This document shows, one piece after another, positions 1 to 8,102 of a stretch of DNA of 49,838 bases (the stretch's first letter is position 1; each line of letters begins with the position of its first letter). The notes beneath the pieces are model-generated. The model was not told where the DNA came from, did no database searches, and worked only from the letters and a program-made list of their open reading frames with translations. The position numbers and the translations under genes were made by a program. This DNA is from Anaerolineae bacterium (GTDB lineage: Bacteria; Chloroflexota; Anaerolineae; Anaerolineales; UBA4823): assembly GCA_003130835.1 (NCBI GenBank), contig QEXX01000026.1, forward strand, positions 1-49,838, read 5' to 3'.

Positions 1-1300
1 CTCTGCAGGATTCTACGATTTTCAATTTGCCCTTTATGATGCCGAGAGCAATGGAAGCTTACTTTGGTCTGAGGTTCAGGAGCAGATCGAGGTAACTGCA
101 GGAAACTTTAACGTCTTCCTCGGGAGTGGCGTGCCTCTGCCTGAGGGGATCTTTGCCCGGCAGGAACTATGGTTGGAGGTTGCCGTCCGCCAAAGTGGAG
201 AAACTGAGTTCGCCTACCTTTCGCCGCGCCAGCGATTCAGCGCGCCATCCAATGCACAGTCCATCGATGGACCGGCGCAATCTAATAGCCTCTCCTGTGA
301 ACACACTCACTTTGGTGAAAGTTGGAGCGGGACAGGCTTAGCTGGTTTGCTGATTCATACCCCCAGTGGCAACCTGGGTGGCGCACTCTATGGAAAAACC
401 GGCGGGATTGGCTATGGTGTTGTTGGTCAACAAGATGTGACTTCGAGTATTGCAGGAGGAGGTGTCGCCGGTTTCAGTGACTCTGCCTCCGGATATGCAG
501 GGTACTTCGAAAATAACGGCGGAGGGATAGGTGTATCCGCAAAAAGCAACACCAACTATGGGATACGTGGTGAGTCCGGTAGCGGTGTGGGGGTATTTGG
601 CAAGAGCAATAGCCATGATGGCATCAGAGGTGAGTCTGCAGGAACTGGTAAAAGTGGTGTATATGGTTACAACAGCCAAAACGGTTACGGCGTGTTCGGA
701 CGCAGTACAAATGATTTTGGCATCGGAGCTGTAGGGGTGGATGCGACTCCTTATGACACTCTTGGTGATCTTTGGTTGGGAGGAGACTACGGGGAAATTT
801 ACGCAGAAGGGTACATGGATCTATTTAGTAATCGTGATATTTTTCTTGACTTAGATGATGACAATAATGAATCCAACGCCTGTTTCAAGATTTTTAATGG
901 TGGAAATTCCGTGATCAGCCAAACATGTGAAAATGGCACTAAGAGCGCGGTGTTACAGACTAGGGATTACGAACAACGCGCCGTCTATGTTATCGAAAGC
1001 CCGGAGGTCTGGCTGCAGGATTTTGGCACGGCAACACTGCAAGATGGACAGGTTACCGTGACCTTTGAAACTATCTTCGCTCAAACGATTAACACCGAGC
1101 TGGATTATCATGTCCAACTGACCCCGCTTTGCCAAGAGCCGCTCATCCTCTTTGTTGTTGCTAAAAATAAGAATGGCTTTACGGTGAAAGGAGTGGGGCT
1201 GGATGGCAGTCCTTCTAGTTGCAGCTTCGATTACAGTGTTACGGCGAAAAGGCTGGGCGTGGAAGAATTGCGTCTCGAAGAGGTATCAACTGAACGGTAG
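1..1300 (+). CDS. Secreted glycine-rich GVxG-repeat protein, 5' partial
   Basis: The frame is open from base 2 to the TAG at 1298-1300, so the start lies upstream of the window. A start at GTG 131 is only the first in-window candidate and cuts a domain. The first ~80 visible residues form a beta-rich module ending in FNVFLGSG. A Gly-rich stretch follows (about 380-760) with repeated GVxG/GIRG units such as GIRGES (twice), GVFGKSN, GVYGYN and GVFGRS, suggesting a beta-solenoid. The C-terminal ~100 residues (YHVQLTPL...FDYSVTAKR) resemble a beta module that ends many large extracellular Chloroflexota proteins. There are no catalytic motifs. I infer an extracellular structural or adhesive role. 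The next gene starts 10 bp downstream, so the two are probably cotranscribed. Coding confidence is high, function low. Confidence 0.75.
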   Translation, partial: SAGFYDFQFALYDAESNGSLLWSEVQEQIEVTAGNFNVFLGSGVPLPEGIFARQELWLEVAVRQSGETEFAYLSPRQRFSAPSNAQSIDGPAQSNSLSCEHTHFGESWSGTGLAGLLIHTPSGNLGGALYGKTGGIGYGVVGQQDVTSSIAGGGVAGFSDSASGYAGYFENNGGGIGVSAKSNTNYGIRGESGSGVGVFGKSNSHDGIRGESAGTGKSGVYGYNSQNGYGVFGRSTNDFGIGAVGVDATPYDTLGDLWLGGDYGEIYAEGYMDLFSNRDIFLDLDDDNNESNACFKIFNGGNSVISQTCENGTKSAVLQTRDYEQRAVYVIESPEVWLQDFGTATLQDGQVTVTFETIFAQTINTELDYHVQLTPLCQEPLILFVVAKNKNGFTVKGVGLDGSPSSCSFDYSVTAKRLGVEELRLEEVSTER

Positions 1301-1310
1301 GAGGCTGGAG

Positions 1311-1586
1311 ATGAAACGATATAGGATCTATTTGGTTGCTATTCTCTTCCACATCGCAATGGGTGGATTAGCTTTTGTCCCCTCCTTTTCCTTTGCAAGG
1401 GATCAGAGCGCGTTTGCCTACCGAGGAACCTCCGTCCAGATGTATCACCTTTCCGGTGCGGTTTGGCAAGTGCAAGGCGCTTCCCGTGGTGGCGGTTACC
1501 AGTTGTTTACTCAGCCACTTACCCCCGCTGGCACGGGGACGCAATGCTGCTGTACTTATTTGCCTTGCCTATTGAAGAAACCGTAA
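1311..1586 (+). CDS. Small secreted protein with Cys-Cys-Cys-TYLPCLLKK tail
   Basis: A 91-residue protein. The ATG at 1311 follows the purine-rich GGAGGCTGGAG immediately downstream of the previous stop. An upstream in-frame ATG at 1203 lies inside the preceding gene and is rejected. Residues 1-29 (MKRYRIYLVAILFHIAMGG... to SFSFA) look like a signal peptide. The mature part is Gly/Thr-rich and ends in CCCTYLPCLLKKP. This tail matches the YLPxVxK-type ending of other secreted proteins here, which supports a real gene rather than a chance frame. It is translated just after the partial upstream protein. No function is recognised. The Cys triplet could be a metal or disulfide site (speculative). 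Confidence 0.55.
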   Translation: MKRYRIYLVAILFHIAMGGLAFVPSFSFARDQSAFAYRGTSVQMYHLSGAVWQVQGASRGGGYQLFTQPLTPAGTGTQCCCTYLPCLLKKP

Positions 1587-1695
1587 CTGAACCGGCAAAG
1601 CGAGGGGTGTCCTTTGATGCCCCTCTTATCGCTTTACTATCCTTACCGAGAGATAAGGGAAGTTTTTTCCGTTGTGGCTTTAATTTACATCCGAG

Positions 1696-3267
1696 ATGAA
1701 AATGTTTAGGGTGTTTCTCTCATGCTTAGGGCTTCCACTCATCATCCTGCTTTGCTCGCTGAGCAATAGAACGCTTGCTGCTAAGTTGCGTGCTATACCG
1801 CTCTCCACCACTCTCGCATCGTATAACGCTGATATTCCTTTCCAACCGAGTCCATTGCCAAGTTTACCTCCTCAAGGCGAAGGTAATGTTCCCCCATCTT
1901 CCACCCATGTAAAAGAAAAAGCCTATTACGTTGCCCCGTATGGAAACGACAATAACCCCGGCACATGGGAGATGCCCTGGCGTACAGTCCAAAAAGCGGC
2001 CGATACTCTCGTTGCCGGCGACACGGTCTATCTCCGCCAAGGTGTTTATTCAGAACGCGTCCGTCTTCAAAATACAGGGGAGCCCGGCAAAGAAATCATA
2101 TATATGGCTTATCCCGGTGAGATAGCAGTCATTGATGGAGAGAAGATACCCTTGCCGGACGACCTAGTGGGATTGTTCGAAATTGTTGATCAGAGATACA
2201 TTCGGATTAACGGACTACACGTGAGCAATAGTGGTCCTTATGCCGACAATGCTGCTGTTTTGATCGTCAACTCAGAGTACATTACGGTAGAAAACAGCAC
2301 GACATTCAACACGGCTTCATCCGGAGTTGGGGTGTGGAACAGCCGAGAGATTGTGATTGCCAACAATAAAGTTGAGCGAGCCGGGATCGGTGGCGGTCAA
2401 GAATGTATCACCCTGGCTGGAAGCAGCGACTTTGAGGTGCAAGAAAATCTCGTTATCGATTGTCAAAAAGAAGGTATTGATGTGAAAGATGGTTCGTTCC
2501 ATGGGACGATCGTCCGTAATGTGGTTGACCATCCGAGGGCGGTGGGTATTTATGTGGACGCCTGGGATAAACCCACGCATGATATAACCGTTTCCCGCAA
2601 TATTGTCTTTGGGTCGGTTGAGAGCAGTGGCTTTACCCTTGCTTCTGAGATGGGAGGTCTTCTGACCAACATTCGCTTGGAGAACAATCTTGCCTATCGC
2701 AATTACACCTATGGGATTGAAGTCTCAAGATGTTGTTCCGGTAGTCATCCCATGGAAGGAATTTTCCTGATTAATAATACACTTTATAGAAATGGGGTTG
2801 ATTGGGGTGGAGGTATTATCCAAGATAATCATCAAGCCGAAAATGTCCTTGTCCGCAATAATATCGTCAGTCAGAACCTTACCTTCCAGATTGCCGTTGC
2901 TGCTGATGTGCCTGCTGAGTCTGCTACAATCGATCATAATTTGATTGACGGATACCGCGGATACGAAGATGAAGTTTACGGAGAAGATTATCTTGAAGGA
3001 GATGCTGGTTTTGTCGATCCCGCTATGTTAGATCTTCATCTTACTTCTACCTCAATAGCAATCGATCAAGGTTCTCAACTTGCGGCTCCATCGGTAGATT
3101 TTGATGGCGATCTTCGACCTGTTGGCAATGGCTACGATATTGGTGCAGATGAATGGCAGGGAAAGGTTTATTTGCCCATTGTCGGTAAGATGGATGTTTT
3201 TTTAAGGGGGTTGCTATTTGCTATCCCGTTTATCCTCCTACTCATCCCAACCATCCTGTGTTTTTAA
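1696..3267 (+). CDS. Secreted right-handed parallel beta-helix protein
   Basis: A 523-residue protein. Residues 1-29 form a signal peptide (hydrophobic LGLPLIILLCSL, cleavage near LAA). A low-complexity Pro/Ser linker follows. The domain opening YYVAPYGNDNNPGT...PWRTVQKAADTL...GDTVYLRQGVY is the classic start of DUF1565/pectate-lyase-like beta-helices. Repeating coils rich in N, V and I (IVIANNKVERAG, ITVSRNIVFG, LLINNTLYRNG) run to about residue 440. The protein closes with a choice-of-anchor-Q-like DFDGDLRPVGNGYDIGADE, then YLPIVGK (3169-3189) and a hydrophobic tail. The family usually binds or cleaves acidic polysaccharides, but no catalytic site can be assigned. The hydrophobic tail is encoded within a degenerate ATCCTGT repeat tract, so the original stop may have been lost. 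Confidence 0.8.
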   Translation: MKMFRVFLSCLGLPLIILLCSLSNRTLAAKLRAIPLSTTLASYNADIPFQPSPLPSLPPQGEGNVPPSSTHVKEKAYYVAPYGNDNNPGTWEMPWRTVQKAADTLVAGDTVYLRQGVYSERVRLQNTGEPGKEIIYMAYPGEIAVIDGEKIPLPDDLVGLFEIVDQRYIRINGLHVSNSGPYADNAAVLIVNSEYITVENSTTFNTASSGVGVWNSREIVIANNKVERAGIGGGQECITLAGSSDFEVQENLVIDCQKEGIDVKDGSFHGTIVRNVVDHPRAVGIYVDAWDKPTHDITVSRNIVFGSVESSGFTLASEMGGLLTNIRLENNLAYRNYTYGIEVSRCCSGSHPMEGIFLINNTLYRNGVDWGGGIIQDNHQAENVLVRNNIVSQNLTFQIAVAADVPAESATIDHNLIDGYRGYEDEVYGEDYLEGDAGFVDPAMLDLHLTSTSIAIDQGSQLAAPSVDFDGDLRPVGNGYDIGADEWQGKVYLPIVGKMDVFLRGLLFAIPFILLLIPTILCF

Positions 3268-3338
3268 TACCATCCATCCTGTAGTTTATCATCCTATCTA
3301 TCCTATCCCTCCTGTTAATTCATCATCCTGTTTATCGA
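3225..3338. repeat. Degenerate ATCCTGT-type low-complexity tract
   Basis: At least eight variants of ATCC(T/C)(G/A)T spaced roughly 9-14 bp apart, for example ATCCCGTTT, ATCCTGTG, ATCCTGTAG, ATCCTATCT, CTCCTGTT and ATCCTGTTT. The tract covers the last 14 codons of the beta-helix gene, the 64-bp spacer, and the stop of the convergent GH36 gene at 3332. It is not a perfect tandem array. Confidence 0.55.
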
Positions 3339-4864
3339 TAAAACTCCCATACCGCTGGCAGCACCTCATAGAGGCCGGTTTGTAAGAAGCCGAGGTTGGT
3401 TGCCAACCAAACCGGGACATTGCTCGCAGGGGGCAAGGGGATCACAGCGCGAAAATCCACTTCACGCCCATTGATGCGATAGCGGTAGTTTCCTAAGTCT
3501 TCTGTCAGAACCTCTTGTTCTAAAAAGAGACGTAATTCCTCCCGTTCGTGAGCGGATAACCAATGAGGCGGGTCGGAAGTGCTGCGAAAGCCGCAGATCA
3601 ATGCTAAATCTCTCATCCAATGGCGCTGTTCGGCGCTGAGGGCGTTGTATTTTGAGCGAAAATACACCACATCTGGGTCAATGTCGATCAACGGCTTGAG
3701 CCACAAGCGATGCAAGCAGGTGCGGATAGCATTTTGGGTGCTGGGATGGTTGGGATTGTTCAACCAAGCGCTGAACGGTTTGTTCAACCAGTATGGGGTG
3801 ACATCTGGGCCGATGCGAATGCCATCACACAGGCCAAGGCAAGGCAAGATTGGAGCACCACAAGCAAGGAGGTAAGCTTCAGGGGCAGCGCCGCGGATGA
3901 CTTGCAAGGCTTGCCGAAAAGCCGCTTCTCTGGGCATCTCCTGATGGCGCTTGCCTGGCAAGGCTGCTGCATAGAGGAAATCGAGCTTGAGGTAAGAATA
4001 TCCCCATTCTGTTACACGGCGAATGGTTTTCTCTAGCCATTCTAGGACTGCCGGATGGGTTACATCTAAGGCATACGTCATCCCGCTCCAATTTCGACCA
4101 GCAAACACGGGCTTTCCCTGATCATCTAGAAGCAGCCAATCCTTGTGGTCTTTAAGAATGGTAGAGTCCGCTGTGACAATGAAAGGGGAGAGCCACAGAC
4201 CAGCCCGTCGCCCACTTGCCTGAATACGGGCAGCCAAGTCGGCCATACCGCTTGGAAACTTATAATTTGCTTCCCAATCGCCGCTGCTGATTTGCCAGCC
4301 ATCGTCAAGTTGAATCACATCGAAGGGTAAGTCTCTGAGATCCTCCAAGATGCGGTGCAACAGTTCTTCTTTGATAAACCGGTACAAACTGTACCAGGAG
4401 CACCACACGCGCGGCGACTTGCGTTGTGAAGAACAGGAAAATTTTTGGCACAAAGCTTGAGTGTATTGGTTAAAAACATCACGCTCTGTGCCCCGCACAA
4501 GCAGCCAATCGCCAGCGCCTGCCTCGGAAAATGCCACCAAGCGATTCCCTTCCAAGTGAAGCCGTGCGCCGAAATCCAAACCTCCAACCAATACGATATC
4601 ATCAACACTGATTTGCAGGGCTGCCACCCAGGCGCTGGTGTGTTTGTCGCTCAGCGCATAGCGTGGGTCTTCATCTTTGACGCGGAACTGAACGGCACGT
4701 ACCGGCAGGGCAGGTGTTTGTGGATCAATCCAGCCGCTAAACGTCCAGGATTGCCAGCCATGCCGGTAAAAGCGTTGCGGGGGCTCAGGGAATTCGAGCA
4801 GAAACCGCTCGGCAGAAAAACGCTGGGCAGGTGAGTTAGGGGTAGGGATGGTTATGGTTTGCAT
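3332..4864 (-). CDS. GH36-type alpha-galactosidase
   Basis: A 510-residue protein predicted to hydrolyse terminal alpha-galactosides (raffinose-type oligosaccharides, galactomannan side chains). GH36/clan GH-D hallmarks: HGWQSW near 35-40; WCSWYSLY at 154-161; the substrate-shaping IQLDDGWQ at 184-191; the nucleophile motif YLKLDF (Asp295); and the acid/base region RIGPDV (Asp354). The usual large N-terminal beta-sandwich is mostly absent, so this is a compact form compared with ~720-residue enzymes. There is no signal peptide, so it is probably cytoplasmic and acts on imported sugars. It is a monocistronic gene with no sugar transporter nearby. The ATG at 4864 keeps the N-terminal strand region. 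Substrate specificity is inferred only. Confidence 0.88.
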   Translation of the reverse strand: MQTITIPTPNSPAQRFSAERFLLEFPEPPQRFYRHGWQSWTFSGWIDPQTPALPVRAVQFRVKDEDPRYALSDKHTSAWVAALQISVDDIVLVGGLDFGARLHLEGNRLVAFSEAGAGDWLLVRGTERDVFNQYTQALCQKFSCSSQRKSPRVWCSWYSLYRFIKEELLHRILEDLRDLPFDVIQLDDGWQISSGDWEANYKFPSGMADLAARIQASGRRAGLWLSPFIVTADSTILKDHKDWLLLDDQGKPVFAGRNWSGMTYALDVTHPAVLEWLEKTIRRVTEWGYSYLKLDFLYAAALPGKRHQEMPREAAFRQALQVIRGAAPEAYLLACGAPILPCLGLCDGIRIGPDVTPYWLNKPFSAWLNNPNHPSTQNAIRTCLHRLWLKPLIDIDPDVVYFRSKYNALSAEQRHWMRDLALICGFRSTSDPPHWLSAHEREELRLFLEQEVLTEDLGNYRYRINGREVDFRAVIPLPPASNVPVWLATNLGFLQTGLYEVLPAVWEFYR

Positions 4865-5165
4865 GGCTCAATTATGAACGGAAAAAGTGATTTGGAAAAG
4901 GGATTTGGAGAATAACCTAAGGAAGATGCAAGGTGCCCCGGATCGGCAGGTCTGCAACTGGGGAGAATTTCTGATGAAAGATTAACTTTTGGCGTGGCAT
5001 AATCAGAGTATTATGGTAAAAATTAGTAAAATGTTTCTTGGCTAGAAGTGAAGTGATTGAACAAAACTTTGGGCACACAATGCGCAAAGGGCTTAAGCCA
5101 ATATCTGAGTGCTGTTTGTGCGATGAACCCTACCCAATGACGATGATTGCCATGGAGAGGCCAAA
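4865..5165. other. Divergent intergenic region, GH36 / msrP
   Basis: 301 bp between divergent genes, so it must hold both promoters. A weak plus-strand candidate pairs TTGGCG near 4988 with TATGGT about 17 bp downstream. The stretch from about 5010 to 5060 is AT-rich. No coding signal or strong hairpin was seen. The msrP ribosome site GAGAGG sits 5-10 bp before its ATG. Confidence 0.3.
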
Positions 5166-6128
5166 ATGACATCCTCAAGTTGGAAAACTGTCCCGATTCA
5201 GTCTTCTGAAATTACCCCCAAACACCTGTATCTGCGGCGGCGGGAATTCCTCAAGCTAGGCACCGTTGGCGCTGCAGCGGCTATCGTGGCAGCCTGTAGC
5301 GGCTCTGCGGATTCTACGTCAGAGGTGCTCCCTTCTGCGACGCGCATTCCTCAGATAGGCAAGGATGAATACGGCGATCCGCTTACGCCTTACGAAGCGA
5401 TCACTAACTATAACAACTACTATGAGTTCTCCACCAACAAAGAAGCGGTTGCCAAGTTGGCAAAGAACTTTCAAACTCGCCCGTGGACGCTAGAGGTTGG
5501 CGGGCTAGTCGCCAAGCCGCGCCAATTTGACATTGAAGACATCCTCCAGAAATATCCCCAAGAAGAGCGCATCTATCGACTGCGTTGCGTCGAAGGGTGG
5601 TCGATGGTCATCCCATGGTTGGGGTTTCCACTGGCGAAACTGCTGAAGGAGGTGGAACCGTTAGGTTCTGCCCGCTACGTTCGTTTCATCTCCGTTGCGC
5701 GTCCAGAAGAAATGCCGGGCATGCGCTCAAGTTTTTACCCGTGGCCCTATCAAGAGGGATTGCGCTTGGACGAAGCGATGCATGATCTGACAATCCTTGC
5801 TTTAGGATTGTACGGAGAGTTGCTTCCCAATCAAAACGGGGCACCGATTCGATTGGTTGTGCCGTGGAAATATGGCTTCAAGAGCGCCAAGGCAATCGTC
5901 AAAATTGAGCTTACCGAACAACAACCACAAACGTTTTGGAATCTGATTGCCCCGCATGAATATGGTTTTTATTCCAATGTCAATCCACAGAAGCCACATC
6001 CTCGCTGGTCGCAAGCCACCGAGCGGCGCATTGGAGAGAGCGGTCGTCGCCCAACCTTGATGTTCAACGGTTATGCCGAGCAGGTTGCCCATCTCTATAG
6101 CGGCATGGATTTGATGCAAGCGTATTGA
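5166..6128 (+). CDS. msrP: MsrP (YedY)-type molybdopterin protein-methionine-sulfoxide reductase
   Basis: A 320-residue exported molybdenum-cofactor oxidoreductase of the sulfite-oxidase superfamily. The known family reduces methionine sulfoxide in periplasmic proteins. A Tat twin-arginine signal RRREFLKLG (24-32) precedes a hydrophobic stretch ending VAAC (Cys44), so it may also be lipid-anchored. The family signatures YNNYYEFST and [15 protein letters not shown] are present. The Mo-ligating cysteine is in [14 protein letters not shown] (Cys141). The C-terminal [18 protein letters not shown] region is conserved in MsrP. The start is chosen for the GAGAGG site and the complete Tat signal. The usual heme-b membrane partner MsrQ is not adjacent; the next gene is a CopD-like membrane protein about 270 bp away. 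Family assignment is firm; the electron donor here is unknown. Confidence 0.88.
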   Translation: MTSSSWKTVPIQSSEITPKHLYLRRREFLKLGTVGAAAAIVAACSGSADSTSEVLPSATRIPQIGKDEYGDPLTPYEAITNYNNYYEFSTNKEAVAKLAKNFQTRPWTLEVGGLVAKPRQFDIEDILQKYPQEERIYRLRCVEGWSMVIPWLGFPLAKLLKEVEPLGSARYVRFISVARPEEMPGMRSSFYPWPYQEGLRLDEAMHDLTILALGLYGELLPNQNGAPIRLVVPWKYGFKSAKAIVKIELTEQQPQTFWNLIAPHEYGFYSNVNPQKPHPRWSQATERRIGESGRRPTLMFNGYAEQVAHLYSGMDLMQAY

Positions 6129-6236
6129 TGATCATTCACTCGCGTGAATTCTTAATAGACGAGCTTTGTCGAAATTTGGAAGCTCAATGCCCCTGGCGGT
6201 GAAATCATTTGTCCAGGAAAGTTGGCGCAGTGCAAA

Positions 6237-6276
6237 GAACTTTCCTCAGCGCTGCAAGATAACTGAGGGGAAGTTC
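6237..6276. terminator. Hairpin downstream of msrP
   Basis: Arms GAACTTTCCTCAG and CTGAGGGGAAGTTC pair almost fully, with one bulge and a 13-nt loop. It starts 108 bp after the msrP stop and has no T-run, so it is either a weak terminator or part of the leader of the next gene. Confidence 0.4.
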
Positions 6277-6303
6277 TGGCTGCAATCAGAGGCAGGGTAT
6301 AAT
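6275..6303 (+). promoter_or_regulatory. Candidate sigma70 promoter for the CopD-like gene
   Basis: A consensus -10 TATAAT lies at 6298-6303 with only a weak -35 (TCTGGC, 6275-6280) at 17 bp. It would give a leader of about 90 nt before the ATG at 6402 and suggests transcription independent of msrP. Confidence 0.45.
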
Positions 6304-6401
6304 GAAATTTGTTGGAGCGAAGGACAAACCCGATGGACAGACAAAGGATTCCATCAGGCTTTTCTCCTCAATCACTTTCCTCACAGGATGTCTGCTATTA
6401 G

Positions 6402-6914
6402 ATGAACAACTTGTTCATGAGCCTCTCCTTGGTCTATTTCTCTCATCTCCTCGCCACCGTGGTCTGGATCGGTGGCTTGACGGTGGCTGCGCTTTTCCTC
6501 CTCCCGATTGCCAACCAAACCCTAGAGGCAAGCGCTTACGCACGCTTTCTGGAACGCTTTCGCAAACGATTTAACCCCTTGGCTTGGCTTTGCTTGGCGG
6601 TGCTGGTGGGGAGCGGACTTTTCCAAATGAGCGTCAGTCCCCAATATGAAGGGTTTTTGGTCATCCACAATCCTTGGTCGGTGGCGATTTTTCTCAAGCA
6701 TATTGCCTTTGGCCTGATGACCGCTGTCAGTGCTTGGATGACGTGGGGAATCTTTCCCCAATTGAGCCGTTTGGCTTGGCAGCGCGCCCAGGGGCAAACC
6801 GAACAAGAAGCAGAGCGACTTTTCCGCAGTGAGCTGTTTTGGATGCGGGTCAATTGGGTGTTGAGTTTGGTTGTCCTGCTTTTGACGGCTGCAGCGCGGG
6901 TTGCAGCTTCTTAG
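6402..6914 (+). CDS. CopD-like four-helix membrane protein
   Basis: 170 residues with about four hydrophobic segments. It opens with FSHLLATVVWIGGLTVAALF, the histidine-containing first helix typical of the CopD/copper-resistance membrane domain. A second histidine (FLKHIAFG) lies in a later helix. The family is linked to copper homeostasis or, in some members, to electron transfer, but no biochemical role can be assigned here. The gene follows msrP on the same strand, with its own likely promoter. It ends 3 bp before the convergent capA-like stop, so the two transcripts must overlap at their 3' ends. Because no MsrQ is present, a role as a redox partner of MsrP is conceivable but speculative. 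Confidence 0.7.
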   Translation: MNNLFMSLSLVYFSHLLATVVWIGGLTVAALFLLPIANQTLEASAYARFLERFRKRFNPLAWLCLAVLVGSGLFQMSVSPQYEGFLVIHNPWSVAIFLKHIAFGLMTAVSAWMTWGIFPQLSRLAWQRAQGQTEQEAERLFRSELFWMRVNWVLSLVVLLLTAAARVAAS

Positions 6915-6917
6915 CCC

Positions 6918-8072
6918 CTATCTCAAGTTTTGACTTGCTGTCTCAATGCGATGGAGGATTTCTGCGGCTTCAGTCTGCTCGGCGAAGTGGACGCGGCCAT
7001 CTTCATCTACATGCGTAGGGAGAAAGCTGAAGTCTAAGAGTTGCTTTCCCTGAAAGCGCACCAGCAAGATAACGCCTTGCTGGTGATCGGTGAGGTCTTG
7101 ATCGAAGACGAAATTCCCCAGCCCGTAGAAGACCAACACCCCATTGAGCGTTTGATACCCCTGGACGACGTGCGTGTGATTGCCAACGACCAGATCGGCA
7201 CCGGCTGCCACGATCTTCTGGGCAAGGTTGCGCTGAATCCAAGTTGGTGTAGCTTGATCTTCCGGGCCCCAATGGGGCATGAAGATCACGACATCGCAGA
7301 TCGACCGAGCAAGTTGGATGGCTCGGCGGATATTCTCATCGGTTAAGCGGGCAATGCCGGGTTTATTGGCTTCTGCAAAGACCCCACCTTGTTCCAGTTG
7401 ACCAAGAGAGACAATCCCAAAGCGCACCCCGTTGGCGCTCAGAACGATGGGTTGCAAAGCTGAGGATTCATCCTTGCCTGCTCCCACGGTGAGAATACCG
7501 ACTCGTTGGAAGTTTGCCAACGTCTCAAAAAAGGCTTGATCGCCGCAGGAGCTAATGCCACAATCTTTGATGTGGTTGGTGGCAACGCTCATGGCGTCGA
7601 AGCCAGCCCTTGCCAAAGCATCGGCGTTTTGCGGGTCTCCGACCAGAACGTAGGTGCGCACACAACCGGTGCGGGGGGCGATCTGGCTCAAGGTGGCATT
7701 GAAGGTGCCAATGGCGAAGTCGGCCGCTTGAATCACATGGCGCACTTCTTCGTAGGGATAGTCGTAATTTTGGGAGGCATCAATCGCTGCCTGTACACAG
7801 CGAGCCGGAACAATATTGCCGGTAAACAGCAGCGTGGTGATGGGTGGCGAAGTTGGCGTGGGAGAGGAGGGTGGCGTAGGTTGAGGATCGGTTGGCGCCG
7901 GCGGGGCGGGTTGGGTTGTTGAGATGGGTGAAATGGTTTGGGGGAGTATTGGAGTAGATAGCTTGGTGATGATCGCCTTGCTAGAGGGTGCCAAGAAACT
8001 TGATTGGGAAGGGGAACAAGCCCTTAAGAGGAGTAGGCCGATCAGGTAAAACCGAGAAAATCGCCGTTTCAT
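6918..8072 (-). CDS. CapA-family (PGA_cap) metallophosphoesterase-fold lipoprotein
   Basis: 384 residues. The N-terminus has a signal with lipobox-like LLLRAC (Cys19), then a Pro/Thr/Ser-rich linker to about residue 80. The CapA domain follows: LLFTGNIVPAR, FNATLSQ (where NLE is more usual), FDAMSVATNHIKDCG, FGIVSLGQ, VVIFMPHWGPEDQ, GADLVVGNHTHVVQG and FYGLGNFVFDQ. These match the metal-coordinating blocks of the calcineurin-like CapA/PgsA fold. Family members take part in poly-gamma-glutamate or capsule export, but many homologues have no demonstrated substrate. No pgsB/C genes are nearby, so a capsule role is not supported by context. It is the last gene of a leftward series, 30 bp after queG. 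Confidence 0.8.
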   Translation of the reverse strand: MKRRFSRFYLIGLLLLRACSPSQSSFLAPSSKAIITKLSTPILPQTISPISTTQPAPPAPTDPQPTPPSSPTPTSPPITTLLFTGNIVPARCVQAAIDASQNYDYPYEEVRHVIQAADFAIGTFNATLSQIAPRTGCVRTYVLVGDPQNADALARAGFDAMSVATNHIKDCGISSCGDQAFFETLANFQRVGILTVGAGKDESSALQPIVLSANGVRFGIVSLGQLEQGGVFAEANKPGIARLTDENIRRAIQLARSICDVVIFMPHWGPEDQATPTWIQRNLAQKIVAAGADLVVGNHTHVVQGYQTLNGVLVFYGLGNFVFDQDLTDHQQGVILLVRFQGKQLLDFSFLPTHVDEDGRVHFAEQTEAAEILHRIETASQNLR

Positions 8073-8102
8073 CCTTGTGAAGGTTGCCTGCGAGAATCAG
8101 AG

